Assembly (NCBI GenBank): GCA_016209225.1
Contig: JACQWO010000027.1
Location: forward strand, 1 to 64,000
Direction: 5' to 3'
DNA: 64,000 nt
DNA from: Desulfobacterales bacterium
Lineage (GTDB): Bacteria; Desulfobacterota; UBA8473
Both the position numbers and the translations under genes were made by a program. Below the pieces are notes generated by a model. That model was given only the letters and a program-made list of their open reading frames with translations. It ran no database searches and had not been told where the DNA came from. Of the stretch, positions 19,281 to 26,475 are shown piece by piece; the stretch's first letter is position 1; every line of letters starts with the position of its first letter.

Positions 19281-20246
19281 TTATATGCTTTGCCGTGCCC
19301 ACCCTTCATTTGACTTTATGGTTCTTGAAGGCGGTTCATGTTCAAATAGATTTTTCTGGCTTGAATGTGCCTTTATTCTTCGATTTGCCAGTTCTACATA
19401 TTCAGGTTCGATGTCATACCCGATGTAATGCCTGCCATCCTTCAACGCTGCAAGACAGGCGGTTCCACTGCCACAAAACGGGTCTAAGACAACATCTTTC
19501 TCGAAAGTATATAGCTGGATAAGGCGGTGTGGCAGTTCCTCTGGGAAGGGTGCAGGATGTCCAATACTGCGGGCTGAGACGGCGGGAAATGTCCAAACGC
19601 TTTTTGTCCATTCAAGGAACTCTTCTTTAGTTATCGTATTTTTATTATTTCCTCGTTTCCTTGAAAAGGATTCTTTTGAAAAAACTAAAATATATTCGTG
19701 AATGTCTCTTAATACAGGGTTTGCCGCCGATTGCCAGCTTCCCCATGCGGTTGAAGGGCTTGCGCTTGATGCCTTGTTCCAGATGATTTCACCCCGCATG
19801 AAATAGCCAAGTTGAAGCATGTCCTCTATGATGTAGCTATGGAGCGGTATGTATGGTTTCCTTCCGAGATTGGCAACATTTATACATGCTCTTCCGCCTG
19901 TAACCAGTTTTTTGTAAGTTTCCTTGAACACTGCCTTTAGTAATGTTCTGTATTCATCAAGGGAAAGGTCTTTGTCATATTCTTTCTTTACATTATATGG
20001 TGGTGATGTGACCATTAAATGAACACTGTAGTCGGGGATATCATCCATTATCTCGCTTGATTTGCAGTAGATTTTATCAAGGTTTTCATTGGGGATATGA
20101 TTCTCAATAATTTTAATCGTTTCAAGCGGCTTTTTACCCGCATATAATTTGCTATCATAAAACTCCGAAGAATCATGATTGATTCGCCCCGGAGTCCCGA
20201 AAGAACTCGTTTTTGTTCCATTGCGTCTATGCTTTAACTCTTTCAT
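19281..20246 (-). CDS. Type II DNA methyltransferase (beta class, probably N4-cytosine or N6-adenine)
   Basis: 321 residues. Catalytic motif IV is VTSPPYN near residue 75, and the SAM-binding motif I is VVLDPFCGSGT near 265, so motif IV precedes motif I: the beta order. SPPY is typical of N4-cytosine enzymes but also occurs in adenine enzymes. A central variable target-recognition part includes NKASSASPSTAWGSW near 155. It protects the host DNA at the site cut by the adjacent nuclease. It starts seven bases after the REase stop (20253), behind GGAAGAATAG, so the two are co-translated in one cassette. The last codons end four bases before attC 7. Confidence 0.94.
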   Translation of the reverse strand: MKELKHRRNGTKTSSFGTPGRINHDSSEFYDSKLYAGKKPLETIKIIENHIPNENLDKIYCKSSEIMDDIPDYSVHLMVTSPPYNVKKEYDKDLSLDEYRTLLKAVFKETYKKLVTGGRACINVANLGRKPYIPLHSYIIEDMLQLGYFMRGEIIWNKASSASPSTAWGSWQSAANPVLRDIHEYILVFSKESFSRKRGNNKNTITKEEFLEWTKSVWTFPAVSARSIGHPAPFPEELPHRLIQLYTFEKDVVLDPFCGSGTACLAALKDGRHYIGYDIEPEYVELANRRIKAHSSQKNLFEHEPPSRTIKSNEGWARQSI

Positions 20247-20252
20247 ATTTTG

Positions 20253-21122
20253 CTATTCTTCCTTGATAAGTTTTAAAAAGACTTCTGCCTTCTTTTCGTA
20301 GGTTCCTTCACGGTTTGCAGTCTCGATAATCTTTCCTAATTCTTTTTTACTTTTCATGCTGGAAAAGAAGTTCCTTTCCTCTGACAGTAAGACATTAAAG
20401 GCATTCCTTAGCTCTTCAAAACTATCAAACCTGTTGAATCCCTGCTTTTCGGTCTTCTTTATGTTCTCTCCATTATCATCCAACGGCTGAGGGTTTACAG
20501 ACCAGAAGCCTTGTATAATTCCTGCAACCTTCAGGTGGTCAACCTTCGGATAATAGCTATTTGTAATGGGCGTATTGCCCATCACAATAATCGGGATTGT
20601 AGCAGCTTTAAAACTCGAAACCCTTATGTTTATGCTCTTGCCGATGCCCTTCAACATTGAATCGGAACGCAACAAGCCAGGATTACCCTGATGTGTCTTA
20701 TAGTCACCGATGCAAGACAATGTCTTTCCGCCTTGTAACTCCCAGTTCCAGACAATGGACATCTTTACCTCAATTATAGCCACGATCTCCTCTGGTCGCT
20801 GGTTGATATTCTTGCTTTTTGAAATGACAACATCAGCAGGGGACATATTTGTCAAGGCAATCTCGTCACAGATTGCGCCTTGAACGGCAAACAGTCCCTT
20901 ATCTATGACGACTTCTTGGATTAAGTCCGTTGTCCATTTCTCAGTAAAATTCCCGATTAATGCGTTTCTACTTTGGAGGGTGCTTTTCTTGCCATCATAG
21001 CCTTTGGGCCAGTAGGCGAGGTATCTATTTTTATCGGTTACATAGAACAACTGTTCTGGAGTGGCAAATTTAACGGATTCAGTGAAAAACTTACTTTCAA
21101 CATCCTTGTTCCAAAGTTCCAT
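20253..21122 (-). CDS. Type II restriction endonuclease, PD-(D/E)xK type
   Basis: 289 residues. A likely catalytic core is PADVVIS (about 115-121) with IIEVKMS (about 137-143), i.e. the D...ExK spacing of the PD-(D/E)xK fold. The N-terminal part (residues 1-100) holds RYLAYWPKGYDGKKSTLQSR, given only as a landmark. Pairing with a DNA methyltransferase seven bases downstream strongly supports a restriction enzyme. The cut site cannot be read. It is the first gene of a two-gene cassette bounded by attC 6 and attC 7. Ribosome site AAGGTAG precedes the start by nine bases. The whole RM system therefore moves as one cassette. Confidence 0.85.
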   Translation of the reverse strand: MELWNKDVESKFFTESVKFATPEQLFYVTDKNRYLAYWPKGYDGKKSTLQSRNALIGNFTEKWTTDLIQEVVIDKGLFAVQGAICDEIALTNMSPADVVISKSKNINQRPEEIVAIIEVKMSIVWNWELQGGKTLSCIGDYKTHQGNPGLLRSDSMLKGIGKSINIRVSSFKAATIPIIVMGNTPITNSYYPKVDHLKVAGIIQGFWSVNPQPLDDNGENIKKTEKQGFNRFDSFEELRNAFNVLLSEERNFFSSMKSKKELGKIIETANREGTYEKKAEVFLKLIKEE

Positions 21123-21218
21123 AGTGTGGGGATTCTACCTTTTTTAAATTAAGATTTAAAGTCTTTTCTTTGGTTTCTGTTTGGTTGGATGCCTTTAATA
21201 ACTCTATTTATTATTCAC

Positions 21219-21277
21219 GCATAACGGCTGAACTGTGCCCCCCCGCTTTTTGGGTCGGCACCAGTGAATTGTTATGA
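21219..21277 (-). other. attC site 6
   Basis: Minus-strand reading starts TTCATAACAATTCACTGGTGCC, loops through CCCAAAAAGCGGGGGG, and ends GGCACAGTTCAGCCGTTATG. The first bases TTCATAAC complement the start of the HNH-DGQHR cassette (GTTATGAA). It begins three bases after the DGQHR stop. Confidence 0.88.
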
Positions 21278-21279
21278 AT

Positions 21280-22326
21280 TTATTGGTTCAACATATTCAA
21301 GAGTTCTTTAATAATTTCTCTAATCCATTGCTTGTTTGAAAATTGTCCCATGCTATTTGAAGTCCAATTGAGATCGATACTTATTGTTGACTTGTCTTTA
21401 AGTCTCAAAAGAACTGATTTGTCTTTCAAAAATGCAATCTGATTTGTGAACGAAATCTTATTTAAAGCCTTTCCTTCATACAAGTCACATCTATTTTTTA
21501 TGCAACCAAATATTCCAAGAAGTATTTCAAACCCTACACTTTTGGTCAGAACATGGTTTTTTTGATCGTTCCATTCATTAGGGAAAACTTCTCTGACTGC
21601 ATTGAAATAGGCGTTCATTATCTCAATTTTTTGGGCTGTTGTTTTCGTATAGATACAGCCGCCATTTCCAAGATGAGGTTTAAGTAAAGACATTATGGCT
21701 GTATTTTTTAACCACTTGTTTTTTTGTTCCGGCAAAAACTGTATTTTCCCGTGCAGCGCCGAAGACGGCTCTGAATCCAGTCCTTTAATTACCTCATAAA
21801 TTCGTTCATCATCACTTTCAAGTATTCTTGTTCCTGCCATCAAGTCAAGAAGAAGTCGTTCATCAACTTTTATCTGCTTTGAATTAATATCAATAAAAAG
21901 TTTCGCTCTTACACTTTCGCTCATATTATGAACTGCAACAACTGCCAAATCGAATTCGATGCCATCTGAGTAATCAAAGCCTCTAACTCTGTGCTGGCCA
22001 TCTAAAATATACGCTATCTTACAATCATCGTGTTTGTCAGGATCCGGAATTGCAACTTGCCCTGGAATTCCAGTATCTTCAATTTGCACGTCCTTTTTCA
22101 AATCAATGACTACTGCATTTGGAAGTAAAGAAGATTCTTCTTTGAGCCACTTTCCTATCTCTTTTGCCCGTGGAATATTGACGACCCTTTGTAACTCGGC
22201 TGGATTGTCTTCTGACCTTGGGGTAACATAACTGATCTTTCCCAGTAGTGAAGATTTCATTTTGAAAAGATAAAGCTGCTTGTCTTTCTGACTTAAAACA
22301 ATTGCAGGGATTCTAATTTTATCCAT
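21280..22326 (-). CDS. DGQHR-domain (DndB-like) protein in an integron cassette
   Basis: Start chosen at 22326 (MDKIRIPAIVL), behind GGAGATCAGCAAAAT; a longer frame to 22368 lacks a site. 348 residues. The hallmark AYILDGQHRVRGF is near residue 120, followed by FDLAVVAVHNMSESVRAKLF and INSKQIKVDERLLLDL. DGQHR proteins are ParB/sulfiredoxin-like folds found in DndB (phosphorothioate DNA modification control) and in deazapurine DNA-modification clusters. No dnd or dpd genes lie nearby. The 34-base overlap with the upstream HNH nuclease gene implies coupled translation and a shared task, most plausibly anti-phage or anti-plasmid defence (inference). Confidence 0.85.
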   Translation of the reverse strand: MDKIRIPAIVLSQKDKQLYLFKMKSSLLGKISYVTPRSEDNPAELQRVVNIPRAKEIGKWLKEESSLLPNAVVIDLKKDVQIEDTGIPGQVAIPDPDKHDDCKIAYILDGQHRVRGFDYSDGIEFDLAVVAVHNMSESVRAKLFIDINSKQIKVDERLLLDLMAGTRILESDDERIYEVIKGLDSEPSSALHGKIQFLPEQKNKWLKNTAIMSLLKPHLGNGGCIYTKTTAQKIEIMNAYFNAVREVFPNEWNDQKNHVLTKSVGFEILLGIFGCIKNRCDLYEGKALNKISFTNQIAFLKDKSVLLRLKDKSTISIDLNWTSNSMGQFSNKQWIREIIKELLNMLNQ

Positions 22327-22811
22327 ATTTTGCTGATCTCCTTCTTGTTTGATTTTCTTAGATTGCATTCTTGGCAGAGAAACTGCAAATTGTCATATTT
22401 TGAACTGCCACCTTTTGATGTCGGTAATATATGGTCAATGTGCATAACAACGTCGGGGGGTCTCCGTCCGCAGGAAGGCTTTGCACATTTTAATTCGACA
22501 TTTGTAAAAAGCCGAAGCAAATCATCATAAGAAATAGGTTTCCTGTAATGATCATCAATTGACCTTATTACCTCTTCATATAGTCTCACAATATTTGCAT
22601 GATCCCATATATATTTTGTTCTGTTTTGAACCCTATCTTTAAACAAAGCTATTGCATTTGGTTTGGTACGGATTTCGTTGAGCCAATTCCTATCATCTGA
22701 CATCGTAGAAACAAGATGCTCCTGTAGACACCAGTTGAAATGATCCATTACACTGTCGGCGTCAATTCCAAGTAAACGTGAAAGCGTCTCGAATTCTTTA
22801 ATGTTTTTCAT
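22293..22811 (-). CDS. HNH endonuclease paired with the DGQHR protein
   Basis: 172 residues. The C-terminal HNH fold reads CAKPSCG (about 111-117), then MHIDHILPTSKGG with the catalytic His (about 124-137), DNLQFLCQECNLRKS with the Asn and second zinc-type Cys pair. The N-terminal 100 residues are helical with no motif I know (KEFETLSRLLGIDADSVMDH). It is the first gene of the cassette between attC 5 and attC 6 and overlaps the DGQHR gene. A metal-dependent DNA nicking/cleavage activity is expected from the fold; target unknown. Confidence 0.87.
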   Translation of the reverse strand: MKNIKEFETLSRLLGIDADSVMDHFNWCLQEHLVSTMSDDRNWLNEIRTKPNAIALFKDRVQNRTKYIWDHANIVRLYEEVIRSIDDHYRKPISYDDLLRLFTNVELKCAKPSCGRRPPDVVMHIDHILPTSKGGSSKYDNLQFLCQECNLRKSNKKEISKIWIKLESLQLF

Positions 22812-22821
22812 AATGCTTATT

Positions 22822-22908
22822 CATAACGATTTAAATAACCCGCTGGTGAACAGCTTATTGAAAACCAAAATAGGCTTATCACCAGTCGGGTTGATTTGCT
22901 TGTTCGGC
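22822..22908 (-). other. attC site 5
   Basis: Minus-strand reading starts CGCCGAACAAGCAAATC. The arms AACCCGACTGGTGA and TCACCAGCGGGTT pair strongly around a 37-base loop, and the site ends AATCGTTATG. The first bases CGCCGAAC complement the start of the 152-aa cassette (GTTCGGCG). Confidence 0.88.
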
Positions 22909-22922
22909 GTGTTTTCATTAAA

Positions 22923-23381
22923 TCATTTTTTCTGAAGATATTTGTTATAAAGAGTTGTTGCAAGTTCTCGTATGCCGTGAGGAGTGGCTTCATCGGGAGG
23001 TAGCGTCCATATCGTAGCCATCCATTGAATGGTATCCCAAACGAACATTTCGTTTCCTGATTTTATATCGGCTTCATGCAGCAATATAGCGCGGCATGAC
23101 ATTAAGGCAGCATAGCGAACCTCGGCATCATTTTTTAAAATATCTGTGGCATAATGTTCTGCTAGTTCTAAATCTTCCTTACTGTGGGCAGGTGATACTT
23201 TGCCGAAAAGTTTGTTAGTTACCGCAGCGGTTATTGTGAGCCCGCGCTCTTTGCCATATTTCTGATTAAAGAGCGGAAAAAGTTTGTGGGCAACTGCCAT
23301 CTGAATAACATCCGTATCGCGATGAATTTGCTCAAGGAGTTTCCGCGCTGATCCACTAAAAAAGCGACCGAGTAATCCCAT
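22923..23381 (-). CDS. Unknown cassette protein, 152 aa
   Basis: Soluble, helical, no signal peptide. Begins MGLLGRFFSGSARKLLEQI; contains LTITAAVTNKLFGK near 50 and a Trp-rich segment FVWDTIQWMATIWTLPPDEA near 112. No family recognised. A clean ribosome site (AAAGGAG, eight bases before ATG) and full cassette boundaries (attC 4 upstream, attC 5 downstream) support a real gene. The hairpin-rich stretch 23425-23470 lies between its start and attC 4. Confidence 0.75.
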   Translation of the reverse strand: MGLLGRFFSGSARKLLEQIHRDTDVIQMAVAHKLFPLFNQKYGKERGLTITAAVTNKLFGKVSPAHSKEDLELAEHYATDILKNDAEVRYAALMSCRAILLHEADIKSGNEMFVWDTIQWMATIWTLPPDEATPHGIRELATTLYNKYLQKK

Positions 23382-23471
23382 ATCAATGTTCTCCTTTCAT
23401 GCCTTTATATTATTAATCATTATTGCCTAGGCGCTCTGGCTTCCCCGCATCGTTCCGTGCGAATCTCAGCG

Positions 23472-23558
23472 CCGAACGACTGGTATAAGCTGCAGCCGAG
23501 CGAAGCGAGGGAACCAGACCGCAGGCCTGGCTGTCAGCTTAATACCTTCGTTATGTGC
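23472..23558 (-). other. attC site 4
   Basis: Minus-strand reading starts GCACATAACGAAGGTATTAAG. The arms GGTATTAAGCTGACAGCC and GGCTGCAGCTTATACC pair closely, and the site ends AGTCGTTCGGC. The first bases GCACATAAC complement the start of the 175-aa cassette (GTTATGTGC). The last codons of the 175-aa gene lie inside the site. Confidence 0.88.
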
Positions 23559-24061
23559 TGTATTAATTCTTTGTTTTCTTGTGCTTTTTTATATTGCGCA
23601 TTTATGTCTTTTCTCATGTTTGGGCCAATTGTTACATTGCAGCAAGAAATAAGACCATCGCAAATAATTTGGTCCCCAAAATTTAAAATTACCGTTTCGA
23701 TTATAGCAAATTTACCAGGAACTATTTCTTCGATTGAATCAGTGATGCCTAAAACGCAATATATTTTATTTGTTGAACTGCTCAGCAGTAATGAGTGTTT
23801 TTTTAGAGTCTTCAGGTAAATAAATGTGTCTTTAATGCCTTTTTTGATATTTTCTAAAATCTCTATGTGATATTTTCTAATTTGCTTGCCCAATGAAATA
23901 AATTCATCCACAACGCTGATGTTTTCAAATAAGATCTCTCTTGCTTCCTGATAGTCATTTATTGACTCTATTTCCTCACCAAACTCTTTCAAAAATATGA
24001 ACTGGAGAAGATTCTTGTAAATTTCGAGAAAGTCTTGAGCCTGTTTGCGTGGTAATTTCAT
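23534..24061 (-). CDS. Unknown cassette protein, 175 aa
   Basis: N-terminal half helical (LEIYKNLLQFIFLKEFG near 13); C-terminal half with beta-type segments (KIYCVLGITDSIEEIVPG near 98, FAIIETVILNFGDQIICDG near 118-136) and a helical close. The C-terminal pattern of a short strand, PG, a long hydrophobic pair and IICDGLI recurs in proteins of unknown function from other bacteria (recollection). The stop lies within attC 4, which is frequent in cassettes. No function proposed. Confidence 0.72.
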   Translation of the reverse strand: MKLPRKQAQDFLEIYKNLLQFIFLKEFGEEIESINDYQEAREILFENISVVDEFISLGKQIRKYHIEILENIKKGIKDTFIYLKTLKKHSLLLSSSTNKIYCVLGITDSIEEIVPGKFAIIETVILNFGDQIICDGLISCCNVTIGPNMRKDINAQYKKAQENKELIQHITKVLS

Positions 24062-24073
24062 TTATTCTTTGCA

Positions 24074-24156
24074 CATAACGCTCAAACCCCGCGCCAACGA
24101 GCTTTCCGCGCAGCGCCGCCGCGCTTCTCGCGGTCAGGTTGAGCCGGTTGTTATGC
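24074..24156 (-). other. attC site 3
   Basis: A textbook site: minus-strand reading GGCATAACAACCGGCTCAACCTG, a GC-rich stem GCGAGAAGCGCGGCGGCGCTGC (spanning the loop), ending GGGTTTGAGCGTTATG. Its start (GGCATAAC) does not complement the beginning of the cassette it closes (GTTAGATG at 25437), so a junction has been lost in between. Confidence 0.92.
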
Positions 24157-24170
24157 CTATTTCATTGATT

Positions 24171-24345
24171 TTATTTGATTATATCTGCTCTATATTTCTC
24201 AGGCGGTGGGTGATTACTGCAAAATTTATTTAGTGCCTCTCTATGCTTTTTTTCATCTTCAATGTTCCAAATTTCTTCTAATGCAGAGTCTTCGTTTTCT
24301 CTCCAATCAAGAAAATTTAGATATTCTTGAGGAAAAAGTTCTGGG
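24171..24345 (-). pseudogene. 3' remnant of a cassette gene cut by the Y1 transposon
   Basis: About 55 codons, acidic and Trp-rich: EYLNFLDWRENEDSALEEI and NKFCSNHPPPEKYRAD. The frame can be extended to 24368 but the first dozen residues (MCPQNFLSPELF) are translated from the transposon end with its TGTCCCCAGAA words, so the original 5' part is missing. Ends 14 bases before attC 3. Confidence 0.6.
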
Positions 24346-25100
24346 GACAAAAAGTTCTGGGGACACAATACTCAATTCAGCCATGTCTCTTTTTCGGTCC
24401 CGGCTTTTGCGGTCGAAGCATCCGCCCCAGTCCCTTTTCTACCGTTTGTACAAAATGCTCGCTACCAAGTGGTCTGCCGTTCCGCTCATGTTGACGCAGA
24501 TCATTTCTTTCCTGCTCTGATATGTCTTCCGATAAAAAATCTCTCCAGTCGCCTGCTATTTCAAGAAGTGGAGAGACATTGACCATGTCGTCATCCTTCC
24601 CTGTGAGATGAGCGGATGCGCTGCTCCACTGATAGTCCCCCGGTTTCTCTACCAGACCCGCTCTGACAGGATTAAATTCTATGTACCTTGCAGCAACCAG
24701 AAGATAGGTTTCATCCATAGGGCATGATGAAAATCTCCCCTGCCAAAGATAACCCCGCCATCCCTTGAGAAAGTTTATGTATCGGGTATATCGTCGGTGT
24801 GCCTCTCCAATTGCCCTTCTCAAGCCATCTTCCGAAGTCGGGACGGCAATAAGATGAACGTGGTTGGGCATCAGGCAGTAAGCCCATATCTCCACATTAC
24901 ACCGTTTGCACCATCCAGACATGAGGGCTATATATTCCCTGTAATCTTCCTCTCTGAAAAAGGTCTGCTGTCTTCGATTGCCACGTTGTGTTATATGGTG
25001 GGGAAGCCCCGGTGAAACTACACGACCTATTCTCGCCATAGTCAAATAATACTATCGCAAATCTCTCTTGTCAATAATTAAGTATTGTGTCCCCAGAATT
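24336..25100 (-). mobile_element. Y1 (REP-associated tyrosine) transposon insertion
   Basis: The transposase gene is flanked by TTCTGGGGACACAATACT on the left (24354-24371) and its exact complement AGTATTGTGTCCCCAGAA on the right (25081-25098). A second partial copy of the left word, TTCTGGGGACA, is at 24340. These ends are typical of this transposase group. The element splits a cassette: a membrane-protein fragment lies to the right, a different gene's tail to the left. Confidence 0.8.
24377..25045 (-). CDS. REP-associated tyrosine transposase (Y1_Tnp)
   Basis: 222 residues of the IS200-like/TnpA-REP family, single-strand transposases. The HUH metal motif is PNHVHLIAV near residue 60. The downstream helix HRRYTRYINFLKGWRGYLW and the region YIEFNPVRAGLVEKPGDYQ (near 145) are characteristic, with the catalytic Tyr probably in the latter helix region. 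Intact ends and full length suggest recent activity. It lies inside an integron cassette and has the same strand as the cassettes. Confidence 0.93.
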   Translation of the reverse strand: MTMARIGRVVSPGLPHHITQRGNRRQQTFFREEDYREYIALMSGWCKRCNVEIWAYCLMPNHVHLIAVPTSEDGLRRAIGEAHRRYTRYINFLKGWRGYLWQGRFSSCPMDETYLLVAARYIEFNPVRAGLVEKPGDYQWSSASAHLTGKDDDMVNVSPLLEIAGDWRDFLSEDISEQERNDLRQHERNGRPLGSEHFVQTVEKGLGRMLRPQKPGPKKRHG

Positions 25101-25362
25101 AATGTGCAACAAGTTGAAATGAGTATTGTCTTTCGGATTCAACTCGTGGTGTTTCAGTCAACAAGCCTGCTTTATCGGCCTTTGTACGCGCACGCTCAAA
25201 GTCCTGAAATTCTATTTTCAATCCGCCAGGGAGTTCAAGTGACTTGAACAATGGCGCTAACCAAGGAATTAATGCAATGAATATAAGGGTGACGGTGATT
25301 GCATCAATTGTAATAGAGACTGTTCCGAAAAAAAGTATTATGAAAACTGTAACTATTTGATT
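25099..25362 (-). pseudogene. Truncated membrane-anchored cassette protein
   Basis: Minus-strand frame from about 25362: TVFIILFFGTVSITIDAI and a further hydrophobic stretch (LIFIALIPWLAPLFKSL), then the cytoplasmic start LPGGLKIEFQDFERARTKA and YSFQLVAH with a stop made at the transposon edge. No valid start codon is in frame (a TAG precedes), so the 5' end is also damaged. Similar two-helix proteins followed by a GGLKIEF segment occur in other integron arrays (recollection). Confidence 0.6.
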
Positions 25363-25436
25363 CTACAAGAATCACCTTACCAAAAGACCATAAAAACAAT
25401 GCTTATTGCAGTTTTATTAGAATGATCACAAATTAC

Positions 25437-25498
25437 ATCTAACTACAAGTAGTTATCAGCCGTGCGCTTTTCGCATCGGCTGGATTAACTGGTTAGGA
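25437..25498 (-). other. attC site 2
   Basis: Minus-strand reading starts CCTCCTAACCAGTTAATCCAG, inner stem CAGCCGATGCG / CGCACGGCTG, ending ACTTGTAGTTAGATG. The first bases CCTCCTAAC complement the start of the convergent-pair cassette (GTTAGGAGG). On the + strand the same bases give the ribosome site of the 77-aa gene. Confidence 0.88.
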
Positions 25499-25508
25499 GG
25501 TATTTAAT

Positions 25509-25742
25509 ATGTCGGAGTACAGATTAATTAACATCATGGTTGAAAAATTAATGGATGATGAAGAAGATGCCTTTTGTTACGACATCCCCATAGCATTACG
25601 TGAATATGCTGATGCCGTTGAACGTGGGAACAATAGTCCTTTCTCTCCATTGGAAACTGTGGGTAAATCCGATTGTGAAATATTCCACACAAGCAACGGT
25701 TGTGAAATTAAAGTAATTGCTGGTGGTTACAACAAGATTTAA
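25509..25742 (+). CDS. Unknown small cassette protein on the opposite strand, 77 aa
   Basis: An acidic soluble protein, MSEYRLINIMVEKLMDDEED... ending IKVIAGGYNKI. No family recognised. It is read against the array direction, so the usual Pc promoter cannot drive it; it needs its own. Its ribosome site TTAGGAGG is the 3' core of attC 2. It converges on, and overlaps by four bases, the 78-aa gene of the same cassette. Antisense cassette genes with self-promoters are often toxin-antitoxin or regulatory units, but nothing here proves that. Confidence 0.65.
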   Translation: MSEYRLINIMVEKLMDDEEDAFCYDIPIALREYADAVERGNNSPFSPLETVGKSDCEIFHTSNGCEIKVIAGGYNKI

Positions 25743-25975
25743 TCAATAGGATAACCTTTTGCCTTTATTTTATCTTTAATTGACTTAATTAGAGAGGATA
25801 ATGAGGTTTCACTATTGATTTTAGAGATTCTAGTTTTAGTAATTGTAATAATGGGATTATCATCTTTATCAAAAACACGAAACCGGATTTTTCGTTTATA
25901 ATCCCAAATTTCTGCTACACAACAATAAGGATGGAATGATGATTGAATCTTTTGTCTTATTTCTTCGTTTGTCAT
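25739..25975 (-). CDS. Unknown small cassette protein, 78 aa
   Basis: A basic protein, MTNEEIRQKIQSSFHPYCC..., with a beta-rich middle (KIRFRVFDKDDNPIITI, near 29-45) and a helical Lys-rich tail. Start behind AGGAGGAAACA. It lies in array orientation and converges with the 77-aa gene. No function proposed. Confidence 0.65.
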   Translation of the reverse strand: MTNEEIRQKIQSSFHPYCCVAEIWDYKRKIRFRVFDKDDNPIITITKTRISKINSETSLSSLIKSIKDKIKAKGYPID

Positions 25976-25984
25976 TGTTTCCTC

Positions 25985-26041
25985 CTAACTGAGAACTCAG
26001 CCGACGCGGCTGTTTGCGGTCGGCTGGAGTGTCTGGTTGTG
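25985..26041 (-). other. attC site 1 (proximal)
   Basis: Minus-strand reading starts CACACAACCAGACACTCCAGCC, stem CCAGCCGACCGC with GCGTCGGCTGAG, ending TTCTCAGTTAG. The first bases CACACAAC complement the integration core GTTGTGTG at the attI side (26308-26315). Confidence 0.9.
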
Positions 26042-26045
26042 TGAT

Positions 26046-26261
26046 TTATTTAATTTCTTTGCCACACCCGACACCGAATTTATCTATATGTAGCTCGCCT
26101 CCTGTTGCCCAATTTTCTCGGTCGAGTTCCTCAATTAATACTGTAACCCATTCTTGTTTGACGTCCAAGGTAGAAACAACCGAATCGGTTATTGCTTGAA
26201 CAAGTTTCCGTTTTTGTTCGGTAGTGCGACCTTTCGCCAGCTTTATTGAAACAATTGGCAT
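26046..26261 (-). CDS. 4-oxalocrotonate tautomerase family protein
   Basis: 71 residues. After Met removal the N-terminal Pro (MPIVSIKLAKGRT) is the catalytic base of this superfamily, and Arg residues near 11 and 39 fit the active site. A member catalyses keto-enol tautomerisation of a 2-oxo acid; the substrate is unknown. It is the first cassette next to attI, hence the last one acquired and the best placed for expression from an integron promoter. Confidence 0.9.
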   Translation of the reverse strand: MPIVSIKLAKGRTTEQKRKLVQAITDSVVSTLDVKQEWVTVLIEELDRENWATGGELHIDKFGVGCGKEIK

Positions 26262-26306
26262 TCTTTCTTTTCCTATTGATTGCTTCCCTGCTACCCGACA
26301 TTATGG

Positions 26307-26380
26307 GCACACAACAATGATTATACTGGATCGGTTTATTCCTTCGATTTATGTTTAACCATACTATATTTTAACCAAAT
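26307..26380 (-). other. Probable attI recombination site
   Basis: The array ends at a GTTGTGTGC core (minus strand, 26307-26315), which is the mirror of the start of attC 1. The AT-rich DNA from here to about 26380, between the first cassette and the divergent intI start, is where attI must lie. Only the core is defined by sequence; the outer limit is a guess. No clear sigma-70 promoter for cassettes was found here; a TTGACT (26409) and TATAAT (26428) are only 13 bases apart. Confidence 0.6.
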
Positions 26381-26475
26381 AAACAAATAATTTCAGAGGA
26401 TTATCTCCTTGACTTCCGTAAATGATCTATAATATCATATTATACAGAATCAGTATATCGTAGATAGGAACTTAT

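Noticed and set aside
23425-23470. Possible extra attC next to attC 4
   Set aside because: It has a small hairpin (GCGCTCTGG...CTCAGCGCC) but no RYYYAAC/GTTRRRY cores.
26409-26433. Sigma-70 promoter for intI (TTGACT / TATAAT)
   Set aside because: Spacing of 13 bases is too short for a standard promoter.
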